DNA of 13,109 bases from CAYVDH01 sp964450355 (GTDB taxonomy: Bacteria; Bacteroidota; Bacteroidia; NS11-12g; UBA955), in the NCBI GenBank assembly GCA_964450355.1, contig CAYVDH010000095.1, positions 1 to 13,109 of the forward strand, read 5' to 3'. The first letter of the stretch is position 1. Each line of letters opens with the position of its first letter. Shown piece after piece: positions 7,760 through 13,109 of the stretch. Below the pieces are notes generated by a model. It saw nothing but the letters and a program-made list of their open reading frames with translations. It was not told the origin of the DNA and did no database searches. The translations under genes and the position numbers were made by a program.

Positions 7760-9853
7760 TTATTTATTAGTAACAACAAGCTTACTACTCAATTTTGAAT
7801 GACCTCCATCATTGGTAACAACTCTTATTTGATAAGTATTATTTACTTCAATTTTTGTATCTATATAATAATGATCATTAATTACATCCAGAAGCTTTAA
7901 TTTCCCATTGGCATCCAATTTATAAATCTCATATTTTACACCATTAGATTGTAGAATTGGATAAGTCCATGTAATTTTAATACCTTCTTTCACCTTTTCT
8001 CCTTTCAAATTTTCTATAGGTGGACGCACCCCATTGTCATAAGGCTTACCTTGCACTGCTTGGGCATAAGCTGAATACAATTTGGAATCATCTTGAGCTC
8101 GAAGTGTATAATAATACATTACACCCTGTTTTACAGATGTATCTGTGAAAGTTTGTGAAATCGAATCAATAGAAGCATAAATTTCCCAATCTTTTTTTAA
8201 ATCTGTTTTGCGATATAAAATATGACTCACAACATCTTGACTACTACTTAATGCAAAAACTAATTTTACTTGATTTGAATAAACCTTAACATCCCTGAAT
8301 ACAGGTGTAACTGGCGGAATAGTATCTGGACGTTTAACCTCTTTTATTTCTGAAAATACAGACTGATTAAAATTGAAATCCAAAGCTTTAATTCGATAAA
8401 ATATTTTAGGTGTTAATGAATTTAAACTAACTGTATCAATTATTATTAATTTTATTGGCGTTGTATCTTCTGCATCTTCTTTATAAGATTCTTCAATAAC
8501 TGAAAATTCGTGTTCTTTGCTATTTGAAGTAAAAATTTGATACCCTTTTAAATCTTCTTCTTTCCCTTTTTTGATATGTAAAGTCACTACCCCATTTGAA
8601 TCAATTAATGCCTTTAAAATTTCAGGTTTTGCTGGAGGAGTACTATCAATTAATGCTACATAAGCAGAATATGAAACACTCATGTTGCCAGCAGTATCTA
8701 TTGCATACACTTTGTAATAATTATTACCATTGGCTTTAAAAGATGTATCGGTAAAAGTTCTTGCTGTTTTCGAAAGCAATGTTTTATTTAACACAGTGTA
8801 TTTTCCGCCTTCTGTATTGGATAAAGCCACAATAAATCCTCTCAAATCTGACAAATCACCATAAATTTCCCAACTCAATTTAACTTCACGTGGTTTTGTA
8901 TGTTTAGGTTGAGCTAAGATAGGGTCATTGGGCGGTGTTAAATCTCTTGGCATACCAATTACTTCCGAAAATAGTATTTTATCGCCAAAAGAGTTTTTTC
9001 CATAAAACCTATAGCTGTATGTTTTATAATTGATTAATGAATCATCTTCATATGCCCCATTAGTTAATCCTTTGTATCCAATTCCAGCAGAAGCATAAAA
9101 AGGCACTGAATTTAATGGTTTAAAAGTTGATTCACCAGGTGCAGCCCTTTCAACAAAAAATCCAGAAAGTTCCTTTTGGCTTGCCCATCCAAAACTAAGT
9201 TTTCTATCGCCAGGATATACAAATACTTGGTTTTTATATTTATTTTTGTCTTCTATAGAATGGATATTAACTGTCCCTTTTTCTATATGATAAATATTGG
9301 AAGAAGCATTTAATATTATTTTATAAGTATATTTTTTATCTGGATTTATGGAATTATCCAAATAACCTAAGCCTAATGCCATGGCTACTTTTGAATTGCT
9401 CATGGCCGTTAAAACAAACACCGTGTAAACAAAATCTTCTTTGCTTTTTTGTTTTTGCAATGCTGCAATGCCACCTTCTAAATTTATAGCGTTTTTTTCT
9501 TTTTCACTTTCGTCAAAGAGAAAATCTCTGGCAATTTCTAAATTAGTTTTAGTTTCTTCTATAATCTCATTTGAAATTAAAGAATCCCATTGCACCATGG
9601 TATAAGGTTTAATTTCACCCAATTTAATAAAATTATTTTTACCAGAATCACTTCTTTCAATAGTATAAGAATTTGTAAAACCAAGTTGCAATATTGATTT
9701 GTTATCTGGCATCCATCGCAATTCGTTCAAATTATTTTTGTATCTACCAATTAGTGCAATTTTACAATTGGCTGGTTTGTTTTGAGCCCTAACATTGGCA
9801 AAAACTATGAAAAGCACTAGAGAAATTATTGTTTTTATGATGATTTTTCGCAT
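7760..9853 (-). CDS. Exported fibronectin type III repeat protein
   Basis: A 697-residue protein. Residues 1-23 form a type I signal peptide (MRKIIIKTII start, NVRA-QN cleavage site). FN3 domains are clearest at about 304-402, 403-509 and 510-607, each opening with a D-TPP/D-IPP motif (DLTPPNDP, DSTPPAKP, DTIPPVTP) and carrying strands of the type GFIVALS, YYKVYAIDTAGN and YYYTLRAQD. A fourth occupies 608-696, and 206-300 is FN3-like (FFVERA, YSYRFYGKNSFG). Residues about 40-190 look like another FN3 split by a helical, charged insert (about 92-160): ELRW and SYTIERSD precede the insert, and ALGLGYLDNSINPDKKYTYKI follows. No enzyme motif and no type IX C-terminal domain is seen. It starts 15 bp after the upstream gene, in an A-rich leader, so it is almost certainly cotranscribed. 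It is likely a structural or binding partner of the two giant proteins; that is inference. Confidence 0.92.
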   Translation of the reverse strand: MRKIIIKTIISLVLFIVFANVRAQNKPANCKIALIGRYKNNLNELRWMPDNKSILQLGFTNSYTIERSDSGKNNFIKLGEIKPYTMVQWDSLISNEIIEETKTNLEIARDFLFDESEKEKNAINLEGGIAALQKQKSKEDFVYTVFVLTAMSNSKVAMALGLGYLDNSINPDKKYTYKIILNASSNIYHIEKGTVNIHSIEDKNKYKNQVFVYPGDRKLSFGWASQKELSGFFVERAAPGESTFKPLNSVPFYASAGIGYKGLTNGAYEDDSLINYKTYSYRFYGKNSFGDKILFSEVIGMPRDLTPPNDPILAQPKHTKPREVKLSWEIYGDLSDLRGFIVALSNTEGGKYTVLNKTLLSKTARTFTDTSFKANGNNYYKVYAIDTAGNMSVSYSAYVALIDSTPPAKPEILKALIDSNGVVTLHIKKGKEEDLKGYQIFTSNSKEHEFSVIEESYKEDAEDTTPIKLIIIDTVSLNSLTPKIFYRIKALDFNFNQSVFSEIKEVKRPDTIPPVTPVFRDVKVYSNQVKLVFALSSSQDVVSHILYRKTDLKKDWEIYASIDSISQTFTDTSVKQGVMYYYTLRAQDDSKLYSAYAQAVQGKPYDNGVRPPIENLKGEKVKEGIKITWTYPILQSNGVKYEIYKLDANGKLKLLDVINDHYYIDTKIEVNNTYQIRVVTNDGGHSKLSSKLVVTNK
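9785..9853 (-). other. Signal peptide of the FN3 protein
   Basis: Residues 1-23: basic MRK, then a long Ile/Leu/Val/Phe core and an Ala-x-x-Arg-Ala end before Gln-Asn. There is no cysteine at the cut, so this is a type I signal. It supports the start codon at 9851-9853 and separates this gene from the giant one immediately upstream. Confidence 0.88.
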
Positions 9854-9868
9854 GATTTTTAATTTTAA

Positions 9869-12800
9869 TTAATGAACAGAAGTGCCTTCCGCAGCACCTG
9901 AACTTAATACAACTATAGGCCTAGGACTTGTTCTAAATAACATTGTTCTTGATTCTGTAATAGCTGAACCCGTTTTAGTTGTAGCATTTACCCATACTCC
10001 GCCAATTAGTTCTTGCAGAGTGGCTGTTACTATAAATTTGTATTCTCTATTATTTACTAATGAATTTGTAGGTTCTGGAGTAGGGTTCGGATAATTGGGT
10101 ACTGGTGGTGGAGGAATTACAGGATCTAATGAACTGGACAATATGGTACCTGAATGAGACACAAGAGTAGTTCCTCGAGTTGGAAGAACAATTGTTGATG
10201 CATGGGCTGCTGCACCATAGGACACAGTAGCAGTGCCATGCACACTAGAACCTAAAGTTGAACCTGAACCAACAGAAAATGCTGAAGCACTAGAAATTGA
10301 TGAGGAAGCCGTTGTAATTCCAATAAAGTATTGATAATCTCCAGAAATATTTAATTTTTCATTTAACATTGGAACATTATTCCAAACACCCGTTGCACTA
10401 TCTTGCATGTTAAGTGTATATGTTCTCGACATTCTGAAAGTTCTATTTTTAATTGTTCCATCTCCTTGGTTTTCTGCTACATCAAAGGCCAAATTGGGTG
10501 TAAGCGAATATTTAACATTAATGGGTTGTGTTCTACTAAAGTTATATCTTTGATTTGGTGCTATGTATTGTATTAAACTATTTTTATAATCTGCCGCCTT
10601 ATCCTGAGCTGGTTCATCTGTATCAACAGAAACCGACCCTGATGTGCATTGCTCCCCATAAGTAAAACCTTGTGAAAAATCACAAGAAACTAAATCATCA
10701 AATGCAGAAATTCTGCCCTCAACTCTTCCTTCTGCATAGACAGGCTTTGGAAATGAACCCGTAACCCATGCACCACATCTCAGTGTCAATAATGCATAGT
10801 TTTTGTCTGAACAAAGTTTAGGACGAAAACTTTGACCTGATATCCCAGCTGTTACGCTAGCATACATCCCTAAAGCGCCATTCATTCTATATGAATTAAT
10901 TCCCCATTCTGCCCTACTACCACAAGCTGTGTATTCTAAAAATGCTATGTCCACTTCGGCTCCTGCCCAATAGTTTGCATAAGCCGACCATTTTCTACAT
11001 AATCCAGAGCCTAAATCTTGATTTACTCCTCCACTAAATTTAAAACCAACCCCTGCGGCAAATCCTTTACCACTTGTTGTAGCAGGGCCAACACCACCAC
11101 TTCCAACATTGCCACTAAAACTGGGGCTATTTCCTACTGCCGTTGAATATCTGCTTACAAAACCATTAGTAAAACCAGAAGGGACATCTGGATTTAAATA
11201 ATTTCCAAACATAAAATAGGAATAGGAACTGACTGTATAAATATTTACATAATTAAGACTATTAGGAGTTCCACTTTTAAAATACCATTTATTATTAATA
11301 CCATCAATATATAACGCAAGATTTATGGGTGATGGCGTTGTAATTATAGCTTCTCCAGGATACACATTAAGCGATACACCTGCTACCATATTAAATATTT
11401 TTGTTGTGAAATTATAATCTACAGCCACCGAACCCTTAACCATGGCCTTATCTCGTTTTGCAAGTTCAGCAGCTACCCAAAAATTACCTAAAAACCCTAA
11501 TTTTATTATTCCTTGGGTTACATAGTTGAATTCTGCTAAAACTGTTACATCTGCATTAAATGTTTCAAATTTAGGCATTGTAGCAATTGTAGCTTTAATC
11601 ATAAATCCCAAATTGCTTTTTTGGGGCTCGAAAGTAAATGTTTCATTTCCAGGATTGGCAATACTTGTTTTTGTCTTGGCGGTCATGTTATAATAAGCAC
11701 CACCTCCAAAACCATAAAAACCAACCCCTGTTAAAAATGGAACTCCAACAGGTAGCATAACATCTGCCTCACATCGCCAATATCTGTACATCTCGCTACT
11801 CCCATATGAAGTGTTACCAAATTGAACCAATGCATTAATTTGAAATTTAACAGCGGTAAACATAACTTTCAAAGTTGCTAAAAATCCATTTCCGAACTTA
11901 GGGTCATTGTCAAACATTACCAAAGTACCAGATAATTTCACGGCTGCCAGATTAGCATCTATGTGGGCAGAATCAGTCATAAATCCAATAAAATGAGGTT
12001 TAAATTCATAGCTACTTTTATCAAACCCCATAGAGAATACAGGTCCAAAAGCACATTTACCTCCTATTGATTCCGTTAAATTTATAATTACATCAAAAAT
12101 AATTGCACCTCTCACCAATTCCACTTCAGTGCTAGCTCCTGAAGAACCTGTACTTAAAGATTTATATCTAACGCCTTTAATGGTTACAGGAAAATGAGCA
12201 AATCGCTTTTGAGGACTTGCAAAACTCCAATGACCAATATTAAAATTCATATTATGTAAGTCTGCACTTTTTATGTAAGTGTATAATAGCTTTACATTTT
12301 CAAACTCAATATCAATTTTAACACCTACAGCACCTGAAGAATTAGTTGTTATTTCACCTGTTGAACTTGACGAAGAAGAACTAGCTAAATTTGGATTATC
12401 CCAATGAAAATTTCCATTTAAACACACATCCGCATTGATAGCATTGGGCAGAAATTTCAGAAGAATATTGGATGTTTCATTAATAGTCATTTTTCCTCTG
12501 AAAACATCTGCTTGAATATCTTGGTATGGATTAATTACAATTTGAAACAAATTTCCAACCTCAACCTGTGAAAAACTAGCAGAATATTTTAGTGTATTTG
12601 CTATAGTATTTTGGCTAATAGGTAATACTAAAAGACCGCTAGCTTTACCACTTTCTAAAGAACTTGCAATTATAGAAACTTGAATAGTATCTATGCTTGC
12701 ACTAAAATTAGCAATTTTTACATTGTTTAATGGTATTACATTTATTATTGAAATGTCGGTTGTAATTCCAAAATCATCAATTATAACATTTTCAGCCTCA

Positions 12801-13109
12801 ATTTCTATGTTTTCCGTTGCAGATGCATTTTTCCATTTATCTGGCAAGGTTAATGCGAATGTTTTAATATAAAATCCTCTCCACAATTCACTTGTTTCAC
12901 CTGCATAATTTTCAGGAAATTCAATTGAAGCAAAATTTCTTTCTTTAGAAAAATCTAAACCAATAGAATCAGCCATCATTTGTAACCCATTTGTACCTAC
13001 AATTTCACAATTAGAAATACCACCACTCAGCAATATATCTTTCATTGTAGTTCCATTTCCTGAAATAACTGCTATAGCTTTTTTAGATTCATCTTCAATT
13101 ACTTCTCCA
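9869..13109 (-). CDS. Giant beta-rich surface protein, C-terminal part (start outside window)
   Basis: A partial gene with 1079 visible codons. The Met at 13043-13045 is internal: the frame stays open through 21 more codons to the window edge, and no signal peptide follows that Met. Numbering from this Met, residues about 75-215 are strand-rich (FSASIDTIQVSI, SGLLVLPISQ, VFRGKMTIN). A Ser-run linker (222-228) follows. Residues about 240-460 include KLSGTLVMFDNDPKFGNGF, YRYWRCEADVMLPVG and GVGFYGFGGGAYYNM, which I recall as hallmarks of a large uncharacterised Bacteroidota family. Residues 490-800 continue as Gly/aromatic strands. Residues 823-1050 look like two Big-like or FN3-like domains separated by a Ser/Ala stretch and a PPPPVPNYPNPTPEP hinge (978-992). 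There is no type IX sorting domain, catalytic motif or transmembrane helix. It is the first visible gene of the operon. Membership of the family is moderately sure; function is unknown. Confidence 0.9.
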   Translation of the reverse strand, partial: GEVIEDESKKAIAVISGNGTTMKDILLSGGISNCEIVGTNGLQMMADSIGLDFSKERNFASIEFPENYAGETSELWRGFYIKTFALTLPDKWKNASATENIEIEAENVIIDDFGITTDISIINVIPLNNVKIANFSASIDTIQVSIIASSLESGKASGLLVLPISQNTIANTLKYSASFSQVEVGNLFQIVINPYQDIQADVFRGKMTINETSNILLKFLPNAINADVCLNGNFHWDNPNLASSSSSSSTGEITTNSSGAVGVKIDIEFENVKLLYTYIKSADLHNMNFNIGHWSFASPQKRFAHFPVTIKGVRYKSLSTGSSGASTEVELVRGAIIFDVIINLTESIGGKCAFGPVFSMGFDKSSYEFKPHFIGFMTDSAHIDANLAAVKLSGTLVMFDNDPKFGNGFLATLKVMFTAVKFQINALVQFGNTSYGSSEMYRYWRCEADVMLPVGVPFLTGVGFYGFGGGAYYNMTAKTKTSIANPGNETFTFEPQKSNLGFMIKATIATMPKFETFNADVTVLAEFNYVTQGIIKLGFLGNFWVAAELAKRDKAMVKGSVAVDYNFTTKIFNMVAGVSLNVYPGEAIITTPSPINLALYIDGINNKWYFKSGTPNSLNYVNIYTVSSYSYFMFGNYLNPDVPSGFTNGFVSRYSTAVGNSPSFSGNVGSGGVGPATTSGKGFAAGVGFKFSGGVNQDLGSGLCRKWSAYANYWAGAEVDIAFLEYTACGSRAEWGINSYRMNGALGMYASVTAGISGQSFRPKLCSDKNYALLTLRCGAWVTGSFPKPVYAEGRVEGRISAFDDLVSCDFSQGFTYGEQCTSGSVSVDTDEPAQDKAADYKNSLIQYIAPNQRYNFSRTQPINVKYSLTPNLAFDVAENQGDGTIKNRTFRMSRTYTLNMQDSATGVWNNVPMLNEKLNISGDYQYFIGITTASSSISSASAFSVGSGSTLGSSVHGTATVSYGAAAHASTIVLPTRGTTLVSHSGTILSSSLDPVIPPPPVPNYPNPTPEPTNSLVNNREYKFIVTATLQELIGGVWVNATTKTGSAITESRTMLFRTSPRPIVVLSSGAAEGTSVH

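Noticed and set aside
9890..10110. YPNP motif near the end of the partial giant protein as a type IX sorting domain
   Set aside because: The motif belongs to a proline hinge (PPPPVPNYPNPTPEP), and the following about 65 residues read as a Big- or FN3-like domain ending in RPIVVLSSG, without the sorting-domain glycine and terminal strand pattern.

Overview
This AT-rich window most likely comes from a member of the phylum Bacteroidota. The evidence is two cleavable signal peptides with Ala-Gln at the predicted cleavage site, A-rich leaders without Shine-Dalgarno sequences, and three protein types that I recognise by pattern as Bacteroidota surface proteins. I cannot place it below phylum level from the sequence.

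Everything lies on the minus strand, so the genes read from high to low coordinates. First (13109 to 9869) is the C-terminal part of a giant beta-rich exported protein. Its reading frame is open through the window edge, so its true start lies outside. Second, 15 bp later (9853 to 7760), is a 697-residue protein of fibronectin type III (FN3) domains with a signal peptide. Third, after a 139-bp gap (7619 to 51), is a 2522-residue exported modular protein with an N-terminal region resembling the TANFOR domain, four FN3-like modules and about eleven cysteine-rich modules of 105-140 residues. It also has one jelly-roll-like domain and a separate C-terminal domain. A hairpin at positions 1-22 probably ends the operon. 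About 99% of the window is coding; no RNA gene, insertion sequence, CRISPR array or plus-strand gene is supported.

The three proteins are probably made together and act outside the inner membrane, as a surface or envelope assembly. This combination (giant beta protein, FN3 protein with a helical insert in its first domain, TANFOR-like protein) matches a recurrent but uncharacterised Bacteroidota locus type as I remember it; that is recall, not a search result. None of the three shows the usual type IX secretion C-terminal domain.

The most unusual content is in the third gene. It has an array of cysteine-rich modules falling into four sequence classes in a non-random order, with roughly 135 cysteines in all. 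It also has a 366-bp tandem duplication young enough that its copies differ at only a handful of bases, and cysteine-bracketed polyproline loops that appear only in the duplicated modules.
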